Positions 27,829 through 36,697 are shown, counted from the first letter of the stretch. The stretch: DNA of 64,000 nucleotides from Paucimonas lemoignei (GCF_004342585.1 NZ_SLZQ01000003.1:124001-188000); one strand, 5' to 3'. A program made the numbers and translations. Notes: generated from the sequence alone by a model not told the origin.

Positions 27829-28251
27829 TTATTGCGGCGCGCCCAGCTTGGAACCGCGCATCAGTACATTCAACACAAGGCTCCTGCGCAAGACCAGCAT
27901 ATCGTTGATCTTGGCCTTGAGCTCGTCGATGTCGGCCGGCTTGAGTAAAAAGTCGTTGGCCGTGAGTGCCAAGGCCTTGCGCCTGATCTCGTCATCTCTT
28001 TCCGACGTCACCATCACGATAGGAATGGTTTCCTTGCCGGGCAAGTTGCGAAATGCCTCGATAAAATCGAGCCCGGACATTTGCGGCATCTGATAGTCGA
28101 CCATCACCATGTCCGGCTCATTGGCTTGGCACCATTCGATCGCCAGCCAGGGATCGGTAAAAGATACAGGGGTAATATTTTCGATGGAAGACACCAGCCG
28201 CGACATCATCGCGACAGTCAACGTGTCGTCATCCACAATCAACACAAGCAT
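27829..28251 (-). CDS. Single-domain response regulator
   Basis: 140-residue receiver protein: acidic cluster DDD at 7-9, phospho-acceptor Asp52 in MVMVDYQMP, switch Thr in VMVTSERDD and conserved Lys in FLLKPADID. The last 20 residues add a short basic tail without an output domain. The MarR-PAS gene lies directly upstream on the same strand (75 bases away), so the two could form one regulatory unit. No kinase lies nearby. Confidence 0.88.
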   Translation of the reverse strand: MLVLIVDDDTLTVAMMSRLVSSIENITPVSFTDPWLAIEWCQANEPDMVMVDYQMPQMSGLDFIEAFRNLPGKETIPIVMVTSERDDEIRRKALALTANDFLLKPADIDELKAKINDMLVLRRSLVLNVLMRGSKLGAPQ

Positions 28252-28326
28252 CCATTCCCCTTTGATTTATCTTGTAGCGTCGCCATTGGTTTCGCCCTGT
28301 TCCGCGCGATACTGCTGCGAGGCATT

Positions 28327-29205
28327 TCACGCATTGTCCTGCCTGCGGTCGGTGATATCCTGCACTTGCGCGATGAAGTGGTAGGGTGATCCATCCGCAT
28401 GCCGCACCAGCGTACCGGTCAGCAGAATCCACACCGTCTCGCCATTCTTTTTGATGTAACGCTTTTCCAGGTGATAGGATGAGATACGCCCCTCCAGCAA
28501 GTGCTTGGCAAATTCCAGGTCGGCGTCAAGGTCGTCCGGGTGGGTAACGTCCTGGAATGTCAGCTTCAATAGCTCGGGACGGGTGTAGCCGACGATCTCG
28601 CACATCGAGTTATTCACATCCAGCCACCTGCCATCAAGGCCGACCAGGGCCATGCCGATCGCCGCATGCGTGAAGGCGCTGCTGAAGAGATCTGCGCTGG
28701 ATGGAAGTGCGGTTTGCGTTGGATGGGACTTGAGATCGGTTTGCGCAACCAGCACCTCATTTAATTTGGCCAAGCCTTCGCGCACGGTAACGGCATGCTG
28801 CGGCCCCAAGACTTCCTGGGCCATCTGCTCCGCCTCGGACAGAGCATGATGCACCTGTTCCAGCAATGCCCGCCCCTTGGCGGAAAACATGATGAGATTG
28901 GCCCGCTTATCCTTGGGATCTTCGACTTTGGTGATGAAGCCCAGGGACTCCAATTCGCTTATGTAAGGAAAGAGCCCTTGCTTGGTCAGGCCGGTACGGC
29001 GCGCAATCTCGGTCAGCCGCGTGCCCTCCAGGTCGATTGCCGGCAGAATCGCGGCATAGGTGAGATTGAACTGAAAGTTCTCAATCTTGACCTTTTCCAG
29101 CACTATCCTGGAAATCGAGCGCGACGCAAGTACTACCTGCCGCGCCAGGGATTGTGCCCGTTTAGCCTGAAGCGGCAAGGAATCAGCGTCCAATAATCCA
29201 CCCAA
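28327..29205 (-). CDS. MarR-type winged-helix / PAS fusion regulator
   Basis: 292-residue cytoplasmic regulator. Residues about 40-140 form a MarR-like winged helix (LTEIARRTGLTKQGLFPYISELESLGFITKVEDPKDKRANLIMFSAKGRALL). Residues about 165-290 form a PAS domain (SAFTHAAIGMALVGLDGRWLDVNNSMCEIVGYTRPELL, then the KKNGETVWILLTGTLVRHADGSPYHFIAQVQDITDRR tail). PAS domains are usually attached to kinases or c-di-GMP enzymes; joining to a MarR fold in one chain is uncommon. The signal is unknown. It precedes the REC gene on the same strand. Confidence 0.82.
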   Translation of the reverse strand: MGGLLDADSLPLQAKRAQSLARQVVLASRSISRIVLEKVKIENFQFNLTYAAILPAIDLEGTRLTEIARRTGLTKQGLFPYISELESLGFITKVEDPKDKRANLIMFSAKGRALLEQVHHALSEAEQMAQEVLGPQHAVTVREGLAKLNEVLVAQTDLKSHPTQTALPSSADLFSSAFTHAAIGMALVGLDGRWLDVNNSMCEIVGYTRPELLKLTFQDVTHPDDLDADLEFAKHLLEGRISSYHLEKRYIKKNGETVWILLTGTLVRHADGSPYHFIAQVQDITDRRQDNA

Positions 29206-29302
29206 ATATGGTTCGTTTTTTTTACCATCCTAGCAGAAAAAGTTTCCAGGAATAAAACTTTTTACCAGATTCGCGAAAAAACGAAACGTAGACGGGATAT
29301 CG

Positions 29303-30499
29303 CTATGCCGTTTCGTCGAATAATTCGCGGCCGATCAGCATGCGGCGGATTTCGCTGGTGCCGGCGCCGATCTCGTACAGCTTGGCATCGCGCCACAGCC
29401 GTCCGGCCGGATACTCATTGATATAGCCATTGCCGCCCAGCGCCTGGATGGTTTCGCCCGCCATCCACGTCGCCTTTTCGGCGCTGTAGAGAATTGCGCC
29501 GGCGGCATCCTTGCGCAGCGCACGTACCGCATCCGGCGTGGTCGCGCGGTCGCAGGCCTGGCCCACCGCGTAGACATACGCCTTGCACGCCATCATGGTG
29601 GAATACATATCGGCCAGTTTGCCTTGCATGAGCTGGAATTCGCCGATGGATTGGCCGAATTGCCTGCGCTCGTGGACATAGGGGATGACCACATCCATGC
29701 AAGCCTGCATGATGCCTAGCGGCCCGCCGGAGAGCACGATGCGTTCGGTATCGAGCCCTGACATGAGCACATTGACGCCCTTGCCAACGCCGCCCAAGAT
29801 GTTTTCTTCCGGGACTTCGCAATCCTGGAATACCAGCTCGCCCGTGTGCGAGCCGCGCATGCCCAGCTTGTCGAGCTTTTGCGCGACCGAGAAGCCCTTG
29901 AAGCCTTTCTCGACCAAAAAGGCGGTGATGCCGCGCGGACCGGCTTGCACATCGGTTTTCGCATACACCACCAGGACATCGGCATCCGGCCCATTGGTGA
30001 TCCACATCTTGCTGCCGTTGAGGATGTAGCGGTCGCCCTGCTTATCCGCGCGCAGCTTCATACTGACCACATCGGAACCGGCATTCGGCTCGGACATCGC
30101 CAGCGCGCCGATAAAGTCGCCGGCAATCAGCTTGGGCAGATATTTGCGTTTCTGTTCTTCCGTGCCGTTGCGGCGGATCTGGTTGACGCACAGGTTGGAA
30201 TGCGCGCCATACGACAAGCCGACCGAGGCCGAGGCCCGCGAGATTTCTTCCATGGCGACGATATGGGCGAGATAGCTCATCGCCGCGCCGCCGTATTCTT
30301 CTTCCACCGTGATGCCCAGCACGCCGAGGTCGCCGAGCTTCTTCCATAAGTCCATCGGAAACTGGTCGCTGCGATCGATCTCGGCAGCGCGCGGGGCGAT
30401 CTCTGCCTGCGCAAATTGCTGGATGGCGCTGCGCAAGGCGGCGATATCGTCGCCATGATCGAAACTAAGGCCAGGCAAATCAATGAAGGGAGTCGACAT
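29303..30499 (-). CDS. ivd: Isovaleryl-CoA dehydrogenase
   Basis: 398-residue FAD-dependent acyl-CoA dehydrogenase oxidising isovaleryl-CoA in leucine breakdown. The signatures [13 protein letters not shown] and the C-terminal [34 protein letters not shown] are both present, and the glutamate in GLDTERIVL is where isovaleryl-CoA dehydrogenases place their catalytic base. Start set at [10 protein letters not shown] (30499). The usual liu partners (MCC carboxylase, enoyl-CoA hydratase) are not adjacent. It is divergent from merR, with two palindromes between them. Confidence 0.9.
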   Translation of the reverse strand: MSTPFIDLPGLSFDHGDDIAALRSAIQQFAQAEIAPRAAEIDRSDQFPMDLWKKLGDLGVLGITVEEEYGGAAMSYLAHIVAMEEISRASASVGLSYGAHSNLCVNQIRRNGTEEQKRKYLPKLIAGDFIGALAMSEPNAGSDVVSMKLRADKQGDRYILNGSKMWITNGPDADVLVVYAKTDVQAGPRGITAFLVEKGFKGFSVAQKLDKLGMRGSHTGELVFQDCEVPEENILGGVGKGVNVLMSGLDTERIVLSGGPLGIMQACMDVVIPYVHERRQFGQSIGEFQLMQGKLADMYSTMMACKAYVYAVGQACDRATTPDAVRALRKDAAGAILYSAEKATWMAGETIQALGGNGYINEYPAGRLWRDAKLYEIGAGTSEIRRMLIGRELFDETA

Positions 30500-30540
30500 G
30501 GTGAGATTCCTTATCTGGCTGCTGGTGAAAATCATTATGC

Positions 30541-30556
30541 ACCCGGCGCGCCGGGT
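30541..30556. promoter_or_regulatory. Perfect 16-bp palindrome upstream of ivd
   Basis: ACCCGGCGCGCCGGGT, fully self-complementary, lies 42-57 bases before the ivd start codon on its transcribed strand. Likely operator or short hairpin in the leader; no regulator assigned. Confidence 0.5.
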
Positions 30557-30575
30557 TGCCCAATCGTGATCAAGC

Positions 30576-30587
30576 TGTATTAATACA
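30576..30587. promoter_or_regulatory. Perfect 12-bp AT-rich palindrome
   Basis: TGTATTAATACA is fully self-complementary and lies between ivd and the merR promoter, about 77-88 bases from the ivd start, where a repressor or activator would bind. Confidence 0.45.
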
Positions 30588-30615
30588 ACAATACACCTGC
30601 TTCATCCCCGAATCC

Positions 30616-30646
30616 TTGACCCTCACATAACGTCAGGGTTTACACT
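30616..30646 (+). promoter_or_regulatory. MerR-type promoter: long spacer with central dyad
   Basis: TTGACC at 30616-30621 (-35) and TACACT at 30641-30646 (-10) are separated by 19 bases, longer than the optimal 17. The spacer holds ACCCT (30619-30623) and AGGGT (30635-30639), the outer arms of a 21-bp dyad whose inner bases also pair mostly. A 19-base spacer enclosing a dyad is the hallmark of promoters that MerR proteins untwist. The merR gene starts 34 bases downstream. Confidence 0.72.
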
Positions 30647-30679
30647 GCCTTGACATAAATACAAGCCAAGGGAGGCAGC

Positions 30680-31780
30680 ATGCTGCTGAAGGTGGGGGAA
30701 CTGGCGAGCCGCACGGGCCTGACCGTGAGGACCCTGCATCATTACGATACCATGGGCTTGCTCAAGCCTTCTGCGCGCAGCGAAGCCGGTTACCGGCTCT
30801 ACAACCGCGACGATATCGCGCGCCTGCATGCGATTCAGGCGCTGCGGCAGGTCGGCATGCCGCTGGCGGAAATTGCCGGTCTGTTGACAGGCGAAGGCGA
30901 GCCGCTTCCCGCCACCATCCAGCGCCAGTTGCTGGCACTGGACCGCCAGATCGCCCGCGCCAACGAACTGCGCACCCAGCTCACCATGCTGCAAACCCGC
31001 CTGACCGAAGGCGATGAGCCCGACATGAGCAACTGGCTATCGGTACTGGAGCGCATGGCCACGTACAACAGGTATTTCAGCGCAGCCGAGACCAAGGTCA
31101 TCCTGGATAACTGGAAGCGCATCGAAACGCTGTGGCCGCCCCTGATCGCCAAGGTACGCAGCGTCATGGATCGCGGCATGGCGCCGGAACACCCGGAGGT
31201 CCAGCCGCTGGCACGGCAATGGATGGACTTGACGCATCTCTGGATGGGTGGCGATTTTGAATTGATGGCGCGCTGGAACCGCATGTACAAGCAAGAACCG
31301 ATCGTGCAGGGGCGCAATGGCGTAAGCGTGGCAATGTCGCAATACATCCACAAGGCGATTGCCTTGCGCATGGGCGCGCTGCGCCAGCATTTCACGCTGG
31401 AGGAATTAAGCCGCTTTAACGTCACGCTGGAAAAGGAATGGACCGCGCTGGCGGCCGAGCTCGATAGATTAATCAAAGCGCGCGTGGCACCGGAAAGTCC
31501 GGCAGCGCAACAGGCCGTGGCCAAGTGGAATGACCTTGTCGACCGTATCGTCAACCATGATGCCGAGTTGCGCAAAAAGCTGTTGCTAGCTCTTGCCAGC
31601 GACCCGACCTTGCGCGCGGGCGCCGCCCTCAGTTCAAAGTTGCAGGAGTATCTGCATCGTGCATGGATTGCAGGAGGCGCTGCGCCGCACGGAGCCACAC
31701 AACCCGGAGCGGCACTCCAACGCCCGGCATCGAGCGACTATTGCCTGGCAAAAGATCTGGCCAACAACAATCAAAAATAA
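30680..31780 (+). CDS. MerR-family regulator with duplicated TipAS-like sensor
   Basis: 366-residue activator-type regulator. Residues 1-70 form the MerR winged helix (VGELASRTGLTVRTLHHYDTMGLLKPS), followed by a coiled-coil dimer helix to about 110. The rest contains two similar helical modules, at about 132-205 and 237-305, each with a W...L pattern, a (V/M)APE turn and a W-(N/M)-D-L segment, resembling the TipAS drug-binding domain. TipAL-type regulators switch on transcription when small molecules bind this region. The ligand here is unknown. The last 35 residues are low-complexity. The 1160-residue fusion gene starts 22 bases downstream. Confidence 0.8.
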   Translation: MLLKVGELASRTGLTVRTLHHYDTMGLLKPSARSEAGYRLYNRDDIARLHAIQALRQVGMPLAEIAGLLTGEGEPLPATIQRQLLALDRQIARANELRTQLTMLQTRLTEGDEPDMSNWLSVLERMATYNRYFSAAETKVILDNWKRIETLWPPLIAKVRSVMDRGMAPEHPEVQPLARQWMDLTHLWMGGDFELMARWNRMYKQEPIVQGRNGVSVAMSQYIHKAIALRMGALRQHFTLEELSRFNVTLEKEWTALAAELDRLIKARVAPESPAAQQAVAKWNDLVDRIVNHDAELRKKLLLALASDPTLRAGAALSSKLQEYLHRAWIAGGAAPHGATQPGAALQRPASSDYCLAKDLANNNQK

Positions 31781-31802
31781 CACGCCACGAAAGAGAAACC
31801 CC

Positions 31803-34800
31803 ATGAACCCGACGCAGCGTTTTCATTCTCTCGACAATTTGCGCGCCGTGATGATGTGGCTTGGCATCGTGCTGCATGTCGCGGTCAATCACATGGTCGG
31901 CAAGTCGCCGCTGTTCTGGCGCGATCCGGAAACCACGCTGGCGGCCAACTTCATGATGGCATTCATCCATACCTTCCGCATGCCGGTGTTTTTCATCCTG
32001 GCGGGTTTCTTTGTCGCGCTACTGATGGCAAGGCGCGGCGCGGCGGGCATGATGAAGCATCGCTTGCGCCGTATCGGCCTCCCCTTCCTGATTTTCTGGC
32101 CGCTGATTTTCGTCACCACAGGATTCTTCATCAAGCAGTACCTGAGCCTGATGCCGCTGGATGCGGATGGCCAGCCGCCGCAACCGCCGGAGGACAGGCT
32201 GGTCAATACCATGCACCTGTGGTTCCTGTATTACCTGCTGTGGTTTTGCGCAATGGCCGCGTTATGCAATATGCTGGGCCGATATGCTCCGCAGCGGCTC
32301 AGCAATGGCGTCGCCGCAGCATGGCGCATGCTCGCATCCCGCTGGTGGGGCTTCCTGGTCTTGACGCTGCCGCTGGCGGTGACGGGATCGTTTTACTGGA
32401 ATGGCATCGTCTCGCCCGATGGCTCGTTTTTGCCTAATGCCGCCGAGCTGGTCCATAACGGCTTGTTCTTTACCTTCGGCCTGTATCTGTACCGGCATCA
32501 GGAAAGCCTGCTGCCGCATTACGTCAAACATGGCTGGCGTTACGCCGGCGCCGGACTGGTATTCTTCATTGTCGCCATGGGCGTGTTCGACGCCTTCGAC
32601 AAAAATCCGCACGTGCTGCCACATGTGCAAGTGCTGCTCGCCTATTTGTATCACTGCGCCACCTGGCTGTGGAGCTTCGCGCTGATCGGCTTGTTCATGC
32701 GCCACCTGCCGGCGCAAAACCGTGCGCTCTCCTTTGTTGCCGACAGCTCCTACTGGGTCTATCTGGTACATTTCCCATTCACCGTCGGCTTTGGCGTTCT
32801 GCTCTACGATGCGCCTTATAGTGCCCTGACCAAGATCGCGATCAACCTGGCTGCCACCACGACGGCGTGCCTGCTGACTTATCTGCTGCTGGTGCGCTAC
32901 ACGCCGGTCAGCGCCCTGCTCAACGGCCATCGTCATGCGCTACCGCTGCGCCCGCGCACGCTCGGCGTGGCAGGTGTGCTGCTGTTTGCCTGCGGCCTGG
33001 GCTTCACGCAAATCAAGTTCGATGCCAATGATGTGCCAACCAGCCATGAGCAGCCGGCTGCGGTTTCGGTGCCCGATGATATCGCCGTTTTTCTGCGTCA
33101 GTTGGGACAGGCTTATGGCGCAGCGGATGGCAAGGCAGTGGCATCGTTGCTGTCGCAGGATTTTTTATATCAGGGCATGAACCGTGACGCCTTCCTCGAC
33201 CACTTGCAAAAGAACCGGCAATATTTCAGCACCTCGCACATCACGCCGGTCGAGATGCGTGAGCACGCCGATGGCATCGAGTTGAGCGCCTATGCCACTT
33301 CCGAAAAAGGCGTGCTGGCGCCCTCGCTGCAATTACTGCCATTGCAAGCCGGCGCGAAGCTCGTCAAGGAAGACGGCAAGTGGAAATTGCACGGCAACCA
33401 GCAGCGCGAGGAAGCCAGCCTGTACCAGCGCTTCAGCAATATCGTGGCGGATTTTTCGCCGGCCGATCTCGAAGCGTACCGCCGCCATCTGCCGCAAGGC
33501 TATGACATGCCGGCACATCCCTATGTCCGTGTCTCGGTGACGACGTGGGAGCGCATGGGATTGCCGCAGCGCCCTTACCGGCTGGCGCAGCTCAGCATCC
33601 TGGCCAGCAAGGATGGCGACAATGTCTGGTATCTCCTGGCCATGCCGGAGACCGACTGGCTCGCCGTGGAAGCCGGCAAGGCGATCGGCTTTCCGAAATT
33701 TATTGCCGATATCGATATCCAGCGCTCGCTCGGCGACCAGTGGCAAGTATCGGTGCGGCGCGACGGTGCGACGCTTGCCGAGGTGGCGTTTGATTCGGTA
33801 GTCACCACCAAGACCTCGCGGTATCGGGAAGACTGGCCGAATAATCCCGACGACTGGCTCCTGTTCGACAAGAGCGGCGCCGCCATCAAGGCATCGTTCC
33901 AGGCATTAGCGCCCCCCCGGAGTTTCAACAGCGGTTTCGGCTGGATGACTGTGAACCCGCAGGCAGCGCTGTGGAAGGAATTGCTTGCCCCCGGCAGCCG
34001 CGCGCTGGCCATGCATGTGCAAGGCGAAGGCGCATACAAGTTGCACGTGTACCCTTTCGCCAATACGCAAGTACCAGCCGGAATCCGGCAACTGCTGGAT
34101 GCGAATGCCGCGGCATGGGCGAATCAGGACATGGACGCCGTGCTGGGCCTGCATCACCCGGCATTCAAGGTCACCAATCAAAAAGACCTGGCGGCCATGC
34201 GCAAGCTCTTCAACCATACGCGCCGCTATGAATGGCAAGTCAAGGAATTGCGCGAAGATGGCGACTTCGCCGTCATCCATGGAGAAATCCGCACGGAAGC
34301 CGGTGCCATTCCCAAGAGCGCACGGCTATTCCGTGAAAACGGTCGCTGGGTGTTTTACGGCGACGGCGGCTCGTGGCAGGAACAGCGGCGCCAGCCGCAG
34401 GCGATGCGCGATGCGGCTGCCCGCTTATTCGAAGAGCAGCTGCAAACACAAGCGCGCGAAGTCCTCACCAAGCATGACGACTTGCGCTTTGCCACTGAAG
34501 CGACAGAGTTGAGCACTCTCAGCAAGCTATCCAATGCCGTATTCAAGCCGAGCGGATCTGGGCCATTCCCTGCCCTGGTGTTGCTGCCGGATTGCAGCGG
34601 CAGGATCGGAGCCAGCATGCAGCAGCGCGTCGAAGCCGGCATCGCGCAAGGCTATGTCGTCATGGTGGTCGACAGCTTGCGCGGCCATCCCAACAATTGC
34701 ATATCGCCCCTGCGCGTGTCTTTCGAGCGGCGCATCAAGGATGCCTACGATGCGCTGGACCACTTGAGCAAGATGCCGCAAGTCGATCCGCAGCGGATTG

Positions 34801-35285
34801 CCGTCGCCGGTTACTCCCAGGGCGGCACGGTGGCGTTGATGCTGACATCGAAACAATCGACGGCGCTGTTCGGCCGGCAACGACGCTTTGCCGCCGGCGC
34901 GGCCTGGTACCCCTTGTGTTATCTGTCGGCGCGCTACGGCAAACAGGAAGCCGACTTCCTGCGCCAGGATATCGACAAGCCGCTGCTGTTGCTGATGGGT
35001 GGCGACGATATCTACACGCCTGCCTATGATTGCGAACCGCACCTGCAGGAATTGCAAGCTGCAGGCGCACCGGTCGAATGGCACGTCTTTCCCCAAGCCG
35101 GCCATGGCTGGGATTTGAAGGAAGTCAGTGGCCGTTCCACCTTCACATTTCGTGGCGACCGCATGACATTCAGCTACGACGCTGCCGCGACTCAGGAAGG
35201 CCAGAAACAGATGTTCGAATTCTTCAAGCGCAAACTGATGCTGAATCCGCTTCGGCAGGCAACAGTAGTGCAGGCCAAACAGTAA
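31803..35285 (+). CDS. Membrane acyltransferase fused to NTF2-like, acetoacetate-decarboxylase-like and dienelactone-hydrolase domains
   Basis: 1160-residue protein in one uninterrupted frame. Residues 1-385 are an OpgC-like acyltransferase-3 membrane domain (LDNLRAVMMWLGIVLHVAVN, with the helices typical of the family), then an extra membrane helix at about 386-408. After it come an NTF2/SnoaL-like domain (about 425-540), an acetoacetate-decarboxylase-like domain (about 565-745; the GKAIGFPKF segment puts a lysine near 632 where the family has its Schiff-base lysine), a second NTF2-like domain (about 757-855) and a dienelactone hydrolase (about 900-1150) with nucleophile Ser near 1005 in GYSQGG, acid in GGDDIYTP and His near 1101 in AGHGWD. 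The start at 31803 follows the acyltransferase N-terminus. It probably acylates and further processes a small molecule or glycan at the membrane; the substrate is unknown. Confidence 0.82.
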   Translation: MNPTQRFHSLDNLRAVMMWLGIVLHVAVNHMVGKSPLFWRDPETTLAANFMMAFIHTFRMPVFFILAGFFVALLMARRGAAGMMKHRLRRIGLPFLIFWPLIFVTTGFFIKQYLSLMPLDADGQPPQPPEDRLVNTMHLWFLYYLLWFCAMAALCNMLGRYAPQRLSNGVAAAWRMLASRWWGFLVLTLPLAVTGSFYWNGIVSPDGSFLPNAAELVHNGLFFTFGLYLYRHQESLLPHYVKHGWRYAGAGLVFFIVAMGVFDAFDKNPHVLPHVQVLLAYLYHCATWLWSFALIGLFMRHLPAQNRALSFVADSSYWVYLVHFPFTVGFGVLLYDAPYSALTKIAINLAATTTACLLTYLLLVRYTPVSALLNGHRHALPLRPRTLGVAGVLLFACGLGFTQIKFDANDVPTSHEQPAAVSVPDDIAVFLRQLGQAYGAADGKAVASLLSQDFLYQGMNRDAFLDHLQKNRQYFSTSHITPVEMREHADGIELSAYATSEKGVLAPSLQLLPLQAGAKLVKEDGKWKLHGNQQREEASLYQRFSNIVADFSPADLEAYRRHLPQGYDMPAHPYVRVSVTTWERMGLPQRPYRLAQLSILASKDGDNVWYLLAMPETDWLAVEAGKAIGFPKFIADIDIQRSLGDQWQVSVRRDGATLAEVAFDSVVTTKTSRYREDWPNNPDDWLLFDKSGAAIKASFQALAPPRSFNSGFGWMTVNPQAALWKELLAPGSRALAMHVQGEGAYKLHVYPFANTQVPAGIRQLLDANAAAWANQDMDAVLGLHHPAFKVTNQKDLAAMRKLFNHTRRYEWQVKELREDGDFAVIHGEIRTEAGAIPKSARLFRENGRWVFYGDGGSWQEQRRQPQAMRDAAARLFEEQLQTQAREVLTKHDDLRFATEATELSTLSKLSNAVFKPSGSGPFPALVLLPDCSGRIGASMQQRVEAGIAQGYVVMVVDSLRGHPNNCISPLRVSFERRIKDAYDALDHLSKMPQVDPQRIAVAGYSQGGTVALMLTSKQSTALFGRQRRFAAGAAWYPLCYLSARYGKQEADFLRQDIDKPLLLLMGGDDIYTPAYDCEPHLQELQAAGAPVEWHVFPQAGHGWDLKEVSGRSTFTFRGDRMTFSYDAAATQEGQKQMFEFFKRKLMLNPLRQATVVQAKQ

Positions 35286-35308
35286 TGCAGTCTTACTAAG
35301 GAAAAGCC

Positions 35309-36679
35309 ATGAGTGTAGACGTCCGCCAAGTCGATCCGCGCAAGCCCTTTTCGCGCTCCGCCATCACCAAGCCGGTACCGTTCAGCCCATTCCGTTATCT
35401 GTATCTGCTGTTGCCGATTCCCTTCTTTTGCTGGTATTGGGCCCGCGAAGCCTTGCACAAAATGGAGCTCGATTGGCTGCGTGCCCATCCGGATCAGGCC
35501 TTATCTCTGGCTGATTTCTGCCACAGCAACAGCACCGGCATTTGCGATCTGTATACGCCGGTGGCATTTGCGCAATGGCTCGCGCTGGGCCTCGTCTTTT
35601 TCATTCCGAAGTTTATGTTGCTGGTCGCTTCCCTGCCGAACTGGTCGCAGCGCTGGCAGGAATGGGTCTTGCGCAACGCCTCCTGGCTGGGTGCCATTGG
35701 CTTGCTGATCACGTTTGTGATGGTGATCATCCGTGGCGTGACTGGTGGGTTGCTGATGTGGTTTGCTCCACAGGTCTGGTGGGGTAACGACAAAATTGGC
35801 GTACAAATTGCCGCCGTCATCGGCATCGTCGCTGTCATCCGCGTGCCGCCGCACGCCAAGGCTGCATGGCAACTATGGCGCGGCTTTAGCCGGTCCCGCA
35901 CCGGCAAGACAGTCTCGCCACAGGATGCTCCGGCGATCTGGTTGCTGATAAGCGATGCCTGTCTTCGTCTTGAAGTCGCCATGCCTGACCATCTCGTCAT
36001 CGGCGTTGTGCCCGAGTGCCGGCTGGAATTCGGCAAGATGCGCCTGGAACCGAACCGGCGAGTGCTCCATGGCCGTACGCTTTACCTCGGCGCCACGCTG
36101 GCCAGCTCGCTGGCACGCGACAAGCTGGCGCTGGTCATCGAACACGCCTTGCTGAAAAGCCGGGGCAAGTATGGCGCCTGGCTGCCGGCGACGGAAGACT
36201 GGGCGGAATCGTCCGAAGGCGTATTGAAGGAAATGAAGGAGACGCGCGCTGCGGGTGATTTACCCAGTGCCGCCGATCCTGCGCTGTTTTGCTGGGAAGG
36301 CTGGCTGATCATGCTGAAGAAAATGCAGCAGAATTTCCGCGAAGAGCATGCCTACCTGCAGAAAAAAGGCATCGAACTTGACGTCGAACAGGCGGCGCCT
36401 GAAGTCGCGCATCTGCTCAAGGAAGCCTCACAGGCGTATCGCAAGGATGTCTTCCATCTCTTTATTGTCAACCTCAGTTCGGGTGTGCACTGCCCCGCAG
36501 TATTGCACTGGTTTGCCAAGGCGTTCGCGCAGCGCTGTCCGCAGGATGCGGCAATGAATGTGCATGCCTATACCAGCGCGGCGCTGGAATCCGAAGTCGT
36601 CTTGCTGGAAAAAGAATGGCTGGTCAAGACCAGCCAGGCGACCACGCCGACCGATTGCTGGGAATTGCGCGCGGCCTGA
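35309..36679 (+). CDS. Membrane protein with degenerate M48 peptidase-like domain
   Basis: 456-residue membrane protein. Three or four hydrophobic segments lie before residue 180 (YLYLLLPIPFFCWYW, LALGLVFFIPKFMLL, IGLLITFVMVII, IAAVIGIVAVI). The following region has the outline of M48 zinc peptidases: APAIWLLISDACLRL, then GRTLYLGATLASSLARDKLALVI, where the family continues with HExxH; here the sequence reads EHALLKS, so the metal motif is lost. The C-terminal half is helical. A non-catalytic scaffold or chaperone role is more likely than proteolysis. It starts 23 bases after the fusion gene with AAGGAA upstream. Not matched to a named family. Confidence 0.72.
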   Translation: MSVDVRQVDPRKPFSRSAITKPVPFSPFRYLYLLLPIPFFCWYWAREALHKMELDWLRAHPDQALSLADFCHSNSTGICDLYTPVAFAQWLALGLVFFIPKFMLLVASLPNWSQRWQEWVLRNASWLGAIGLLITFVMVIIRGVTGGLLMWFAPQVWWGNDKIGVQIAAVIGIVAVIRVPPHAKAAWQLWRGFSRSRTGKTVSPQDAPAIWLLISDACLRLEVAMPDHLVIGVVPECRLEFGKMRLEPNRRVLHGRTLYLGATLASSLARDKLALVIEHALLKSRGKYGAWLPATEDWAESSEGVLKEMKETRAAGDLPSAADPALFCWEGWLIMLKKMQQNFREEHAYLQKKGIELDVEQAAPEVAHLLKEASQAYRKDVFHLFIVNLSSGVHCPAVLHWFAKAFAQRCPQDAAMNVHAYTSAALESEVVLLEKEWLVKTSQATTPTDCWELRAA

Positions 36680-36697
36680 TTGCGCTGCGCGCAGCCG

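Noticed and set aside
30680-31780. LiuR-type regulator of ivd
   Set aside because: LiuR proteins are about 130-150 residues with no TipAS-like part; this protein is 366 residues and the liu operator sequence is not seen.
31593-31802. N-terminal extension of the acyltransferase fusion upstream of 31803
   Set aside because: It overlaps the end of merR in another frame, and MNPTQRFHSLDNLRA is the normal start of the acyltransferase domain.
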